64,000 bases of DNA, from NCBI RefSeq assembly GCF_001458415.1, contig NZ_CYSD01000042.1, positions 310,001-374,000 of the forward strand. Direction: 5' to 3'. Positions 1-8,770 of this stretch are shown here, piece after piece. Below the pieces are notes generated by a model, which was not told the origin of the DNA, searched no databases, and saw only the letters and a list, made by a program, of their open reading frames with translations. Positions within the stretch are counted from its first letter, which is position 1, and each line of letters begins with the position of its first letter. Source of the DNA: Tritonibacter multivorans (lineage in GTDB: Bacteria; Pseudomonadota; Alphaproteobacteria; Rhodobacterales; Rhodobacteraceae). The translations under genes were made by a program, and so were the position numbers.

Positions 1-411
1 GCCTTTGCTGCGTGTTTCCACCTGCCTCAGACGCTGACGACCACCGATGGGATGCGGATTATCCGAACCCGCGAGGAGCTGGAGCAGCTGTTTTACGACC
101 TTCGCTCCTATTACAGTGAAATCGGTGTCCAGATGCTGACCCGCCAGCCGGTGAAGGCAGAGTTCACCAATGAATTCACCATTCTTGCGGTTCATCAGAC
201 CTTTGTCATTGGTCAGCAGGGGTTGATGCGCGACCCCTACGAGGTGCTGACCATCCTGCAATATAAAGAAGGATCCTGGGCTGCGACTTTTTCCGATTAT
301 GCGTTGGGGGGCGGGCTTCAGGAGTGTATTGAGCAAAGCCGCCTGCGCGCGCCGGGGCAGCTGCCGGTTTTCAACCCGCCGATCATTCGTGGCGCACGCC
401 GCACGGGCTGA
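1..411 (+). CDS. hypothetical protein, 5' end outside window
   Basis: The frame is open from the first base of the window with no stop upstream of the first ATG (position 52), so the gene most likely begins outside the window and only its C-terminal 136 codons are seen. The visible protein is a small mixed alpha/beta soluble domain without signal peptide or membrane segment, and I do not recognise the family. The stop is followed within 75 bases by a strong hairpin with a T-run, as expected for the end of a transcription unit. If the ATG at 52 were the true start, the product would be 119 aa. Confidence 0.6.
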   Translation, partial: AFAACFHLPQTLTTTDGMRIIRTREELEQLFYDLRSYYSEIGVQMLTRQPVKAEFTNEFTILAVHQTFVIGQQGLMRDPYEVLTILQYKEGSWAATFSDYALGGGLQECIEQSRLRAPGQLPVFNPPIIRGARRTG

Positions 412-483
412 CATTTGTGTGCCGGGGCCTTTGCTGGGGCGGCCACTGTCGGGGCCTGTTTCACTGTCTTTGGTCCAACACAA

Positions 484-507
484 AAGGGCACCCGTTCGGG
501 TGCCCTT
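484..507. terminator. bidirectional intrinsic terminator between hypothetical gene and glnA
   Basis: A 10-bp perfect stem (AAGGGCACCC / GGGTGCCCTT) with a GTTC tetraloop lies between two convergent genes. A-rich sequence sits on one side and T-rich on the other, so it can serve both strands. Confidence 0.8.
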
Positions 508-527
508 CGTCTTTGATCCGCTGGGGA

Positions 528-1934
528 TTAGCAGCTGTAGTACAGCTGGTATTCCACCGGGTGCGGGGTGTGCTCGTAAGCTTCGACTTCTTCCATTTTG
601 AGGTCGATGTAGCCTTCGATCTGGTCTTTGGTGAACACGTCGCCTGCCAGCAGGAATTCGTGGTCAGCTGCCAGGGATTCCAGAGCCTCACGCAGGGAGC
701 CGCAAACGGTCGGGATATCGGCCAGTTCTTCTGCGGGCAGGTCGTAGAGGTTCTTGTCCATGGCTTCGCCCGGATCGATCTTGTTCTTGATACCGTCAAG
801 ACCCGCCATCAGCAGTGCCGCAAAGCACAGGTAGGGGTTGGAGGACGGATCAGGGAAGCGCGCTTCGACGCGCTTTGCCTTCGGGGATTCGGTCCACGGA
901 ATACGAACGCAGCCAGAGCGGTTACGTGCGGAATACGCGCGCAGAACGGGGGCTTCAAAGCCCGGGATCAGACGCTTGTAAGAGTTGGTGGACGGGTTGG
1001 TGAAGGCGTTCAGGGTCTTCGCGTGCTTCAGAACACCACCGATGAAGTACAGCGCTTCGTCGGAGAGGTCTGCGTATTTGTCACCAGCGAAAAGCGGCTT
1101 GCCGTCTTTCCAGATGGACATGTTCACGTGCATGCCGGTGCCGTTGTCGCCAGCGATCGGCTTCGGCATGAAGGTTGCAGATTTGCCGTACGCGTGTGCC
1201 ACATTGTGGATCACGTATTTGTACTTCTGCAGCTCGTCCGCTTGCTTGGTCAGGCTGTCAAAGATCAGGCCCAGCTCGTGCTGACAGGACGCAACCTCGT
1301 GGTGGTGCTTGTCCACTTTCATGCCCAGACGCTTCATGGTGGAGAGCATCTCGGAGCGCAGGTCCTGGGCTTCGTCGATCGGGTTGACCGGGAAGTAGCC
1401 GCCTTTGACACCCGGGCGGTGGCCCATGTTGCCGGTCTCAAACTCTGCATCGGTGTTCCAGGACGCGTCGGTTGCGTCAACTTCATAGGACACTTTGTTG
1501 ATGGAGTTGGAGAAGCGCACGTCGTCGAACAGGAAGAATTCTGCTTCCGGGCCCATGTAGGCCACGTCGCCGATGCCGGATGCTTTCAGGTAAGCTTCGG
1601 CTTTTTCGGCGGTGCCGCGCGGGTCACGCTCGTAGGCTTCGCCGGTGTCGGGCTCAACGATGGAGCAGTGGATGCAGATGGTTTTTTCCGCGTAGAACGG
1701 ATCAACATATGCGCTGTCGGTGTCCGGCATCAGTTTCATGTCGGAATTCTCGATGGATTTCCAACCTGCGATGGAGGAACCATCGAACATGAAGCCTTCT
1801 TCCAGGAAGTCTTCGTCGACCTGATCGGCCATTACGGTCACGTGCTGCAGTTTGCCGCGCGGATCGGTGAAGCGAATATCCACGTATTCTGCTTCTTCGT
1901 CCTTGACCAATTTCAGGAATGCTTCTGTAGTCAT
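528..1934 (-). CDS. glnA: type I glutamine synthetase
   Basis: ATP-dependent ligation of ammonia to glutamate, the cytoplasmic entry point of nitrogen assimilation. The 468-aa length is typical of dodecameric GSI-beta enzymes. The adenylylation tyrosine is present as Tyr397 in the NLYDLP motif, so activity is probably controlled by GlnE. The N-terminal beta-grasp segment ([10 protein letters not shown] region) and catalytic-domain motifs are intact. A GGAGG ribosome binding site lies 9 nt before the ATG. It is downstream of glnB with a 49-nt gap, the usual alphaproteobacterial glnBA operon, so the PII sensor and the enzyme it indirectly controls are made together. Confidence 0.98.
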   Translation of the reverse strand: MTTEAFLKLVKDEEAEYVDIRFTDPRGKLQHVTVMADQVDEDFLEEGFMFDGSSIAGWKSIENSDMKLMPDTDSAYVDPFYAEKTICIHCSIVEPDTGEAYERDPRGTAEKAEAYLKASGIGDVAYMGPEAEFFLFDDVRFSNSINKVSYEVDATDASWNTDAEFETGNMGHRPGVKGGYFPVNPIDEAQDLRSEMLSTMKRLGMKVDKHHHEVASCQHELGLIFDSLTKQADELQKYKYVIHNVAHAYGKSATFMPKPIAGDNGTGMHVNMSIWKDGKPLFAGDKYADLSDEALYFIGGVLKHAKTLNAFTNPSTNSYKRLIPGFEAPVLRAYSARNRSGCVRIPWTESPKAKRVEARFPDPSSNPYLCFAALLMAGLDGIKNKIDPGEAMDKNLYDLPAEELADIPTVCGSLREALESLAADHEFLLAGDVFTKDQIEGYIDLKMEEVEAYEHTPHPVEYQLYYSC

Positions 1935-1983
1935 TTGAAGTTTGTCCTCCGTCAGAAACTTGTAAGTCTTTGTTTTGTGTGTC

Positions 1984-2355
<372 letters not shown>

Positions 2356-2432
2356 TCAGATCATCTCTAACTGTTGGCTACAATGTGTTGCGAAACACGG
2401 GCGCAATTTCAACCGTGCCTTTCTGGTGATGT

Positions 2433-2465
2433 GCCTAAAAAATAACACCGCCGCCTAAAAAATAA
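2433..2465. promoter_or_regulatory. pair of 13-bp direct repeats upstream of glnB / nnr
   Basis: GCCTAAAAAATAA occurs at 2433-2445 and again, exactly, at 2453-2465. The start-to-start distance is 20 bp, about two helical turns, so both copies would face the same side of the DNA. The repeats lie in the divergent glnB/nnr intergenic region, just upstream of the nnr start and about 110-140 bp upstream of glnB. They do not resemble the NtrC consensus. A regulatory role is inference. Confidence 0.45.
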
Positions 2466-2491
2466 TCAACAAATGAATCCGAGTTTTTAAA

Positions 2492-4192
2492 ATGACTGAA
2501 CTTCTGACAGCTGCGCAGATGCGAGCGATTGAAAAAGCGGCAATTGAGGCGGGCGAGGTGACCGGTCTGGAGCTTATGGAACGGGCCGGGCGCGCTGTTG
2601 TGGAGGCGATTTACGAGGAATGGCCAGAGTTCCGCGGTGATTCAGAAGAAGATGGGGGCGCTGCCCCCCGGCCTGCGGCCGCCCCCCGGGATATTTCTGA
2701 AAAGATGAAACGGGCAGTTGTGCTCTGTGGACCCGGCAATAATGGCGGTGATGGGTTTGTGGTGGCGCGCCTGCTTGGGGAGCAGGGCTGGGCGGTGCGG
2801 GTGTTTCTGTATGGGGACCCCGACCGTCTGCCGCCGGATGCGCGGGTGAATTATGAGCGCTGGTGTGAAGTGGGGAAAGTGCAGGCTCTTGACGCATATG
2901 ACCGGCGCGATGGGTGGGGCTGCGACCTCTTGGTTGATGCGCTGTTTGGGACCGGCCTGAAGCGAGCCTTGCCGGAATTAGGTGAGCTGTTTTGGAATAT
3001 GGAGGACATGGTTTCGTGCTTTCCGGTTGAGATCGGACATGACATTGGGCGTCCGGCCATTGTTGCTGTCGATATACCTAGCGGGGTTTGTTCTGACAGC
3101 GGGCGCGTTCTCCCACATGAAGAAAGGGACTATTGGGCCTCTGCGGCCAGTGCGCATTTGACTGTGACGTTTCACGGTAGAAAACTGGGTCATGTGCTGG
3201 GGGATGGGGCGAATCATCGGGGCAAGCTCGTGATAAAGAGCATAGGTTTGCCGCGTACTGACGAAATTGGGTCCGTCAGCCGCCAGGCCTTGCTCGATCA
3301 ATTCGGTGGGAAGCAAGTTGAACGCCTTGTGTGCCGGTATGCAGGTGTATCTGCGTATGATCTTCTCAAGGAAGGCCATGCCCACAAATTCTCTCACGGT
3401 CATGCACTGGTTCTGACCGGCGGGGCGGGTAAAACCGGGGCCGGGCGTCTGGCGGCGCGGGGGGCGCTGCGGATTGGCGCAGGGCTGGTGACGCTAGGGT
3501 CGCCGCCCTCGGCGCAGATGGAGGTAGCTTGTCAGATTACCGCGCTGATGCTGACGCGCGTTGACGGGGCAGGTGGGCTGGAGGCTGTCCTTGAGGATTC
3601 GCGGATCAATGCGCTGTGTCTGGGGCCAGGGCTGGGACAGGACCGCGCGCGGGACTTGCTCCCGGTGGCGCTGCGCGATCCAAAGCGGGCCGTTGTGCTG
3701 GATGCGGATGCGCTGTCGGCTTTTGCGGATCGGCCCGCGGATCTGTTTACAATGCTGCACAAGAACTGTGTCCTGACCCCGCATGGGGGAGAGTTTGCGC
3801 GGCTGTTTCCGGATTTGGCGGAAAAACTGGCAGCACCTGCGGAAACAGGCCCGGCCTATTCAAAGGTCGACGCGACTCGAGAGGCGGCCGCGCGGGCGGG
3901 CTGTGTGGTTTTGTACAAAGGCGCAGATACGGTGATTGCGTCCCCCAATGGCATGTGTTCGGTGCACGCGGCCGTGCGGGGCCGGTCAGCGCCGTGGCTG
4001 GCCACCGCCGGGGCAGGGGATGTGCTGGCCGGGTTTATCACCGGGCTAATGGCGCGTGGTTTTTCCCCGCATCACGCCGCAGAGACGGCGGCCTTCCTGC
4101 ATGTGGAATGCGCCCGCACATTTGGACCAGGTCTGATCGCCGAAGATCTGCCCGAACAATTGCCCGCCGTGCTGCGCGATTTGGGCTGTTAG
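2492..4192 (+). CDS. nnr: bifunctional NAD(P)HX epimerase / ADP-dependent NAD(P)HX dehydratase
   Basis: Repairs hydrated NAD(P)H. The N-terminal YjeF_N epimerase domain (about residues 1-260) has the NNGGDGF motif at residues 83-89. The C-terminal ribokinase-like dehydratase domain (about 295-560) has the GGAGKTGAGR and ATAGAGDVLAG motifs. At 566 aa it is longer than usual, mainly because residues about 49-73 (GDSEEDGG...SEKMK) are an extra low-complexity linker encoded by a dispersed DNA repeat inserted in frame between the first helix and the Rossmann core. No clear Shine-Dalgarno precedes the ATG, which follows an A/T-rich stretch. Its 3' end overlaps the convergent Hint gene by 4 bp. Confidence 0.93.
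   Translation: MTELLTAAQMRAIEKAAIEAGEVTGLELMERAGRAVVEAIYEEWPEFRGDSEEDGGAAPRPAAAPRDISEKMKRAVVLCGPGNNGGDGFVVARLLGEQGWAVRVFLYGDPDRLPPDARVNYERWCEVGKVQALDAYDRRDGWGCDLLVDALFGTGLKRALPELGELFWNMEDMVSCFPVEIGHDIGRPAIVAVDIPSGVCSDSGRVLPHEERDYWASAASAHLTVTFHGRKLGHVLGDGANHRGKLVIKSIGLPRTDEIGSVSRQALLDQFGGKQVERLVCRYAGVSAYDLLKEGHAHKFSHGHALVLTGGAGKTGAGRLAARGALRIGAGLVTLGSPPSAQMEVACQITALMLTRVDGAGGLEAVLEDSRINALCLGPGLGQDRARDLLPVALRDPKRAVVLDADALSAFADRPADLFTMLHKNCVLTPHGGEFARLFPDLAEKLAAPAETGPAYSKVDATREAAARAGCVVLYKGADTVIASPNGMCSVHAAVRGRSAPWLATAGAGDVLAGFITGLMARGFSPHHAAETAAFLHVECARTFGPGLIAEDLPEQLPAVLRDLGC
2654..2710 (+). repeat. dispersed GC-rich palindromic repeat inserted inside nnr
   Basis: GGGGGCGCTGCCCCCC (2654-2669) is followed by CCCCCCGGGATATTT and AAAAGATGAAA elements (2682-2710). 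The same order of modules appears in the intergenic region at 29802-29870, and the second module appears inverted at 27083-27107. Here the copy is translated in frame as part of nnr. Confidence 0.75.
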
Positions 4193-4725
4193 AAAACGGG
4201 ACGCAACTGGTCGTCAAACTCATGGGCTGACAGAACTTCCATACCGCCTACATATAATGTGGCCGCAGAGGGAAAGATCAGCCGGGTAAGGCGCAGTTCT
4301 TCAATGCCGTCATCGGTAATATATGCCTCGTCAATCAGCGACGCAGAGGGTGCTTGCGCTTCGGGTTTGCCGTGCAGGGCGGTGGCACGCCAGTCGCGCA
4401 GGTTGACCAATTGATGAGCCGGCAGGCGGAGCGTGTCGTAAAACCCCGGATCACTCAGCACAGTGCGGGCGAACCGCACCATGCGGGTGCGCACAGTGAC
4501 ATGTTCAACGGATGCGACCGTCTGCAAGCCGCTGTCGCGGGTGATCAGCGATTGGCCGACTTCAATGTCCTGTGCTGGCAGAAAACCGCGGCGGGTCAGA
4601 ACAGGGGTGTTGCCGGGCAGCCCGCTGACCGGGGCCAGACCGCGCAGACGCGGGCGCTGGGGCGCTGGAAAACCGGCGGCGTCAGCGTCGGGGCTGACAA
4701 AGGGATCTTGGTGCTGAAGGGCCAT
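4189..4725 (-). CDS. Hint-domain (hedgehog/intein-type) protein
   Basis: A 178-aa protein with the Hint_2 pattern common in Rhodobacteraceae: a GNTPVLTRRGFLPAQDIEVG block (around residues 37-57), where a canonical Hint would have a Cys/Ser nucleophile, then DTLRLPAHQLVNL with the expected histidine region. The position before TPVLT is Asn rather than Cys, so self-splicing chemistry is doubtful. No signal peptide. An AAAGG site lies about 10 nt before the ATG. The 3' end overlaps nnr by 4 bp in convergent orientation. Substrate and role are unknown; family members are often fused to larger secreted proteins, but this one stands alone. Confidence 0.7.
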   Translation of the reverse strand: MALQHQDPFVSPDADAAGFPAPQRPRLRGLAPVSGLPGNTPVLTRRGFLPAQDIEVGQSLITRDSGLQTVASVEHVTVRTRMVRFARTVLSDPGFYDTLRLPAHQLVNLRDWRATALHGKPEAQAPSASLIDEAYITDDGIEELRLTRLIFPSAATLYVGGMEVLSAHEFDDQLRPVF

Positions 4726-4874
4726 TGCAAAAAGTACCTTTATCTCTGTTCTGGGCAGTGTCGGCGGGCAATCGGGCAGGATTGTGTCGCATGCGCCGAC
4801 AGAAAAAGGCGGTTCCTTTCAGTTTTAGTCGAAGGCGGATCAGTGGGTTTGAACAGCCCCCTGCAACTTCGAAT

Positions 4875-4892
4875 GAAAAATGTTCATTTTTC
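4875..4892. promoter_or_regulatory. 18-bp perfect palindrome upstream of Hint gene and tRNA-Leu
   Basis: GAAAAATG-TT-CATTTTTC is a perfect inverted repeat with a 2-nt centre. That is too tight for a good hairpin and more like a dimeric protein site. It lies 150 bp upstream of the Hint gene start and 73 bp upstream of the tRNA. Function is inferred only from symmetry. Confidence 0.35.
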
Positions 4893-4964
4893 CTCTCGCA
4901 TCCCACAAAAAGCTCTGTTAATTACCGGATCCACGCTGGGGCGGCTTTGTTCTGGCGTATGGTT

Positions 4965-5049
4965 GCGCGTGTGGCGAAATTGGTAGACGCACCAGATTTA
5001 GGTTCTGGCGCCGCGAGGCGTGGGGGTTCAAGTCCCTCCACGCGCACCA
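4965..5049 (+). tRNA. tRNA-Leu (anticodon UAG)
   Basis: The acceptor stem GCGCGTG/CACGCGC pairs perfectly over 7 bp. The D arm (GGCGAAATTGGTAGACGC) is of the type II leucine form. The anticodon stem CCAGA/TCTGG encloses TTTAGGT with anticodon TAG, reading CUA/CUN. A variable arm (GCGCCGCGAGGCG) and a T arm (GGGGGTTCAAGTCCCTC) follow, then discriminator A and an encoded CCA. Confidence 0.96.
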
Positions 5050-5082
5050 CTAAAATCAGATCCAGAATATTGATTTAGAACC

Positions 5083-5112
5083 AAAAAACCCGACCTTGCG
5101 GTCGGGTTTTGG
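5083..5112. terminator. intrinsic terminator after tRNA-Leu
   Basis: Stem CCCGACC/GGTCGGG with a TTGC loop, preceded by six A and followed by TTTTGGTTTTTT. It serves the tRNA and, in reverse, can end the minus-strand binding-protein gene. Confidence 0.85.
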
Positions 5113-5160
5113 TTTTTTGTGGCCTCAGCGCAGAGGCAGGGGCAGGGGGAGGGCGCAGCC

Positions 5161-5940
5161 TTAGCTGCCGCCAATGCCCAAAAGGGTGTTCAGCTCTGTT
5201 CTGGCGCTGTCCAATGCGCCGGATGCGGCCATTGCATCAAAGGCTGCCTGCAGCTGTTGGGCCAGCTCTGCGCCGCCTTCGGCCTTGGTCGAAACCTGCA
5301 GGAAGCCCTCGGTTGTGGCCAGAGGCGCTTCCAACGTGGTCAGAGAGGCGCGCTCTTCGGGGGTGAACTGCGTGTTCAGCATGTTCCAGCCGACGCTTTC
5401 ATTGATGATAAAGGCATCGATGCGGCCGGCGACCAGCTTGCGGAAATTGGCAATGTCATCTTTGGTGGTCTGAACTTTGTAGGTGCCTGCTTCCGCAGCG
5501 TCCCAGAACGCCGGGAAATAGGAATAGCCCAGCGTCGCGCCGATGGTGATGTCTGCAACCTCAGCATGCGAGGCAAAATTCGGGATTGGTTTGTCCTTGC
5601 GATAGAACAGCACGACCTGATCCTTGGAGACCGGGCCAACTGGCACCAGGTCGTTTTGGTCTTCCAGCATGGACCAATAGCTGGACGCCGCTTTTTTACC
5701 CTGACGGGTCAGCTCCAGCCCGCGTTTCCACGGCAGATATTCAAAAGTGATCTCAACCCCTGCTTCTTGGGCAATTCGGGAAACCAGGCCATTGACCAGG
5801 CCACCTTCGGGCAGGGCGGCGCCGGTGAAGGGCGCGTATTCGCCGGTGGTGACGACAAGCGGCTCTGCCTGTGCGGCTGCGCCAATGAACAGGGCGGCAG
5901 AGGTCAGGGTGGCGGCAAGACGGCTGGTGAGTGTTTTCAC
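5161..5940 (-). CDS. periplasmic substrate-binding protein (SBP family 3-like), downstream paralogue
   Basis: A 259-aa exported protein with signal peptide KTLTSRLAATLTSAALFIGAAAQA and cleavage after AQA, then a two-lobed binding fold typical of SBP_bac_3 proteins (EPLVVTTGEYAPFTG start, EAGVEITFEYLPWKRGL). I chose the GTG at 5940 rather than an upstream ATG (6054): an AAGGAAG site precedes it and it aligns exactly with the start of its neighbour. It is colinear without gaps with the paralogue at 6178-6957 (roughly 60% identical by eye). No permease or ATPase gene is adjacent, so the ligand is unknown. Confidence 0.85.
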   Translation of the reverse strand: MKTLTSRLAATLTSAALFIGAAAQAEPLVVTTGEYAPFTGAALPEGGLVNGLVSRIAQEAGVEITFEYLPWKRGLELTRQGKKAASSYWSMLEDQNDLVPVGPVSKDQVVLFYRKDKPIPNFASHAEVADITIGATLGYSYFPAFWDAAEAGTYKVQTTKDDIANFRKLVAGRIDAFIINESVGWNMLNTQFTPEERASLTTLEAPLATTEGFLQVSTKAEGGAELAQQLQAAFDAMAASGALDSARTELNTLLGIGGS

Positions 5941-6070
5941 GTTGGCTTCCTTTGGGTTGGTAAAGTCTGTGTTGGTTCGCCAAGACGCTTGGTCTTGGGG
6001 GGTATCAGCGAGGGAACAGGTGGCGCGTTTTGCGACCTGAACCGAGAACGTCACGGCATCGTCCCCCTGC

Positions 6071-6120
6071 GACGGGCCGGATCGGATGGGCCGGTGCGGA
6101 TGGGCCGGTGCGGATGGCCC
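6071..6120. repeat. 14-bp tandem repeat between the two binding-protein genes
   Basis: The unit GATGGGCCGGTGCG is present twice exactly (6085-6098, 6099-6112), with a degenerate copy before (6071-6084) and a partial copy after. It lies in the 237-bp spacer between the duplicated genes. Confidence 0.7.
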
Positions 6121-6177
6121 CGCAGCACGGGGCCAATCCTGCGCGGATCCTGTTTCGTCGGGATCAGAGGGGGCGGA

Positions 6178-6957
6178 TCAAGAGGCCGGAATGCCTGCGG
6201 TTGCGCGCAGCGCGCCGTCGACGCGATCCAATTCGCCAGAGGCCTTCAGCGCGTCATAGGCGGCTTGCAGCTTCGCCGCGATCTCTGCACCGCCTTCCAT
6301 TTCGGTGGACACCTGCAGGAAGCCATCGGCCTCTGTCACCGCGGTTTCGGTGACAGTCAGGGAGGCGATCTCTTCGGCGGTGAACTCGTTCTTCAGCATG
6401 TCCCAGCCAACCAGTTCGTTGATCACAAAGCCATCAATGCGGCCGGCCAGCAGCTTTTTGAAGTTGGCAAGGTCGCTTTGGGCGGTCTGGATTTTGAATG
6501 TTCCTTCTTCGCCCGCGGCCCAGAACGCTTCGCTATAGGGATAGCCAAGGGTCGCGCCAAAAGTGCGGCCGCTCAGATCAGACAGTTCGGTCCATTCCGG
6601 CAGCGGCTTGTCCTTGCGATAGAAGAACACGATCCGACCAGAGGACACCGGGCCCACGGCGATCAGGCCGGTCTGATCGGCCAGTGTGTTCCAATAGCTG
6701 GCCGCGCCTTTCTGGCCCTGACGGGTCAGGGTCAGGCCGCGTTTCCAGGCCATATATTCAAATTCGATCTCGACGCCGGCTTCTTCGGCAATGCGGGAGA
6801 CCAGACCGTTCACAACACCCTGATTGGGCAGGTCGGCGCCTGTCATCGGGGCGTATTCACCGGTGGCAATGACCAGCGGGTCGGCGTGGGCTGCGGTGCC
6901 CAGCAGAAGGGCAACAGAGGTAAAGGTGGCGGCGAGGCGGCTGGTGACAGTTTTCAC
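6178..6957 (-). CDS. periplasmic substrate-binding protein (SBP family 3-like), upstream paralogue
   Basis: A 259-aa exported protein beginning KTVTSRLAATFTSVALLLGTAAHA (signal peptide, cleavage after AHA), followed by DPLVIATGEYAPMTGADLP and the same binding fold as the downstream copy. It has the same length and is gapless in alignment, so the two arose by tandem duplication. The 237-bp gap and the separate ribosome binding sites suggest either co-transcription or individual promoters. Proteins of this type in marine alphaproteobacteria are often solitary; possible roles are amino-acid capture or signalling to a membrane partner encoded elsewhere. Confidence 0.85.
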   Translation of the reverse strand: MKTVTSRLAATFTSVALLLGTAAHADPLVIATGEYAPMTGADLPNQGVVNGLVSRIAEEAGVEIEFEYMAWKRGLTLTRQGQKGAASYWNTLADQTGLIAVGPVSSGRIVFFYRKDKPLPEWTELSDLSGRTFGATLGYPYSEAFWAAGEEGTFKIQTAQSDLANFKKLLAGRIDGFVINELVGWDMLKNEFTAEEIASLTVTETAVTEADGFLQVSTEMEGGAEIAAKLQAAYDALKASGELDRVDGALRATAGIPAS

Positions 6958-7402
6958 GTCTTGATCCTATTGTCTGGAGGAGGGTGCTGCATGTTCTGCA
7001 CCGGGTTGGGATCAGGTCCCTTGCGGCCATGTTTCGGCGCAAGTTCTTAGAAAAGTCTGAACGCGACCAAGCGACTCAACCCGCAGGTTTCGATCACATT
7101 TTGTTCAACCTGTCGGGAGCTGTCGCAATTTGAGTCCTGCATGGCGGACATGCGCATTTTGGGCGACTTGAGGGGTTGAAATTGCGATTTCCCTCGCAGG
7201 CCTAGATGCGAAAACCCGGAATAGACCGGCGCTTTTGATGCAAATTGTGCCAATCTTTTTTTCTTTCCAACATGTCGGTCCAAAATGGATTTCAAGACCT
7301 TTCGTCCGGGAATTTTGACGCTATCTCCGAGATACGGACCGGAGCCGAGGGATGGCGGGATACCGGCCGCGACCATGCATGACCATTTGGAGCATGAGAC
7401 AG
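6958..7402. other. intergenic region upstream of binding protein and porin
   Basis: A 445-bp divergent spacer with no credible reading frame. It must hold the promoters of the porin (+) and the binding-protein pair (-). It is more A/T-rich near 7240-7270. I saw no palindrome or repeat strong enough to call an operator. Confidence 0.5.
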
Positions 7403-8548
7403 ATGAAAACCACATTCTCCCCCAAGCTGACCCTGGGCGTCAGCGCTGCAGCTATGACCGTTGCTCTGGCGGCTCCGGCCTTTGCGGGCCCGACCTACAC
7501 CAATGACAACGGTGGTTCGGTGACCTGGTACGGCCAGCTGAACCCGACGCTTCAGTACTATGATGACGGCGCCGAAGATTTCACCCGCCTGCTGGACAAC
7601 TCGGCCAGCAACTCGCGTCTGGGTTTCACCATCACGCAGCCGTTTGGTGAAAACACGCTGAAGTTCAACTTTGAAACCGCCCTGTCGCTGCGGGCCTCTG
7701 ACGGTGTGAACCAGAACGACCAAGGCGATATCACCGACTGGCAGCGCACCGACATCCGCAAGGTCGACCTGTCCTACGAAACTGCGCGCTACGGCACCTT
7801 CTCGATCGGTCAGGGCTCCATGGCGGCAGATGGCGTCACTGGCATTGACCTCTCCGGCACCGGCCTTGGCGCAAGCGTTGCGGTTGCAGACAGCGCAGGC
7901 GGATACTTCTTCCGCGACAGCACCGGTGCGCTGACCGGCATTGAAGTTGCAGACGCCTTTGCAACCTTTGACGGCTCCCGCCGGGGGCGCATCCGCTATG
8001 ACAGCCCCAGCTTTAACGGGTTCTCTGTTGCCACCTCTTACGGTGAAGATATCTTGACCGAAGATGCGGACACCACCCAGTACGATCTGGCGCTGAACTA
8101 TGCCAATGACAGCGTGGGTGACTTCAAAGTCGAAGGTGGGTTGGCCGTGAACTGGACCGAACGCGGCGGCTCTGCGGATCGTCAGGACATTATCGCGTCG
8201 GTTGGGGCCCTGCACAAACCCACCGGCCTGTCCGTGGCGCTGGCAACCGGGTCCCGCGACACCGACGGCACCAATGTTGATGGCTCTTATGGCTATATCA
8301 AACTGGGCTACACCACCAATCTGATCGCAGCTGGCTCCACCTCTGTGTCGCTGGATTACTATGATGGGTCTGACATGATCACCGCCGGTGACAGCGCGGA
8401 ATCCATTGGCGTTGCAGCGGTGCAGAAGTTCGACGATCTGAACCTCGAAGCCTACGTCGCCTACCGTCAGTACTCCTATGACGACACCTCCGCGACCAGC
8501 TTCCAGGACGGTGACGCTGTACTTCTGGGCGCGCGCTGGAAGTTCTGA
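7403..8548 (+). CDS. outer-membrane porin
   Basis: A 381-aa protein with a signal peptide (MKTTFSPKLTLGVSAAAMTV... cleaved after AFA), then an amphipathic beta-strand-rich sequence, with alternating hydrophobic and polar residues, many Tyr/Gly/Asp, and a C-terminal phenylalanine (GARWKF), the BAM-targeting signature. It resembles Rhodobacter-type general porins forming a 16-strand trimeric channel. I used the internal ATG at 7403 with GGAG 10 nt upstream rather than the upstream ATG at 7352. It is monocistronic: a long leader region and a strong terminator flank it. Confidence 0.9.
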   Translation: MKTTFSPKLTLGVSAAAMTVALAAPAFAGPTYTNDNGGSVTWYGQLNPTLQYYDDGAEDFTRLLDNSASNSRLGFTITQPFGENTLKFNFETALSLRASDGVNQNDQGDITDWQRTDIRKVDLSYETARYGTFSIGQGSMAADGVTGIDLSGTGLGASVAVADSAGGYFFRDSTGALTGIEVADAFATFDGSRRGRIRYDSPSFNGFSVATSYGEDILTEDADTTQYDLALNYANDSVGDFKVEGGLAVNWTERGGSADRQDIIASVGALHKPTGLSVALATGSRDTDGTNVDGSYGYIKLGYTTNLIAAGSTSVSLDYYDGSDMITAGDSAESIGVAAVQKFDDLNLEAYVAYRQYSYDDTSATSFQDGDAVLLGARWKF

Positions 8549-8570
8549 TCGCACCGCCTATACCCACAGG

Positions 8571-8600
8571 AACGCCTCCCGATTTCGGGGGGCGTTTTGC
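8571..8600 (+). terminator. intrinsic terminator after porin
   Basis: An 11-bp stem (AACGCCTCCCG / CGGGGGGCGTT, one T-G pair) with an ATTT loop, followed by a T-run. Confidence 0.85.
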
Positions 8601-8770
8601 ATTTGTGACCCGTGCTGACCTCGTAAAACGCGGAAAATTGCCCCTGTTTCCCGGTTCCGGCACGGAATGCGGCTTATGCCTCTTGCACCGCGCGGCGCAG
8701 GGCAATAGAAGGCCTCAAATTGACCGGGGGCGGAGCCTGCGCGCCGCCCCGAATCTCTATGGGGAATATG

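Noticed and set aside
4189-4725. Active intein or hedgehog autoprocessing domain
   Set aside because: The nucleophile position before TPVLT is Asn and there is no flanking extein, so only the fold is supported.
5119-7050. 643-aa plus-strand open frame
   Set aside because: Antisense of the two binding-protein genes; it repeats internally only because those genes are paralogues.
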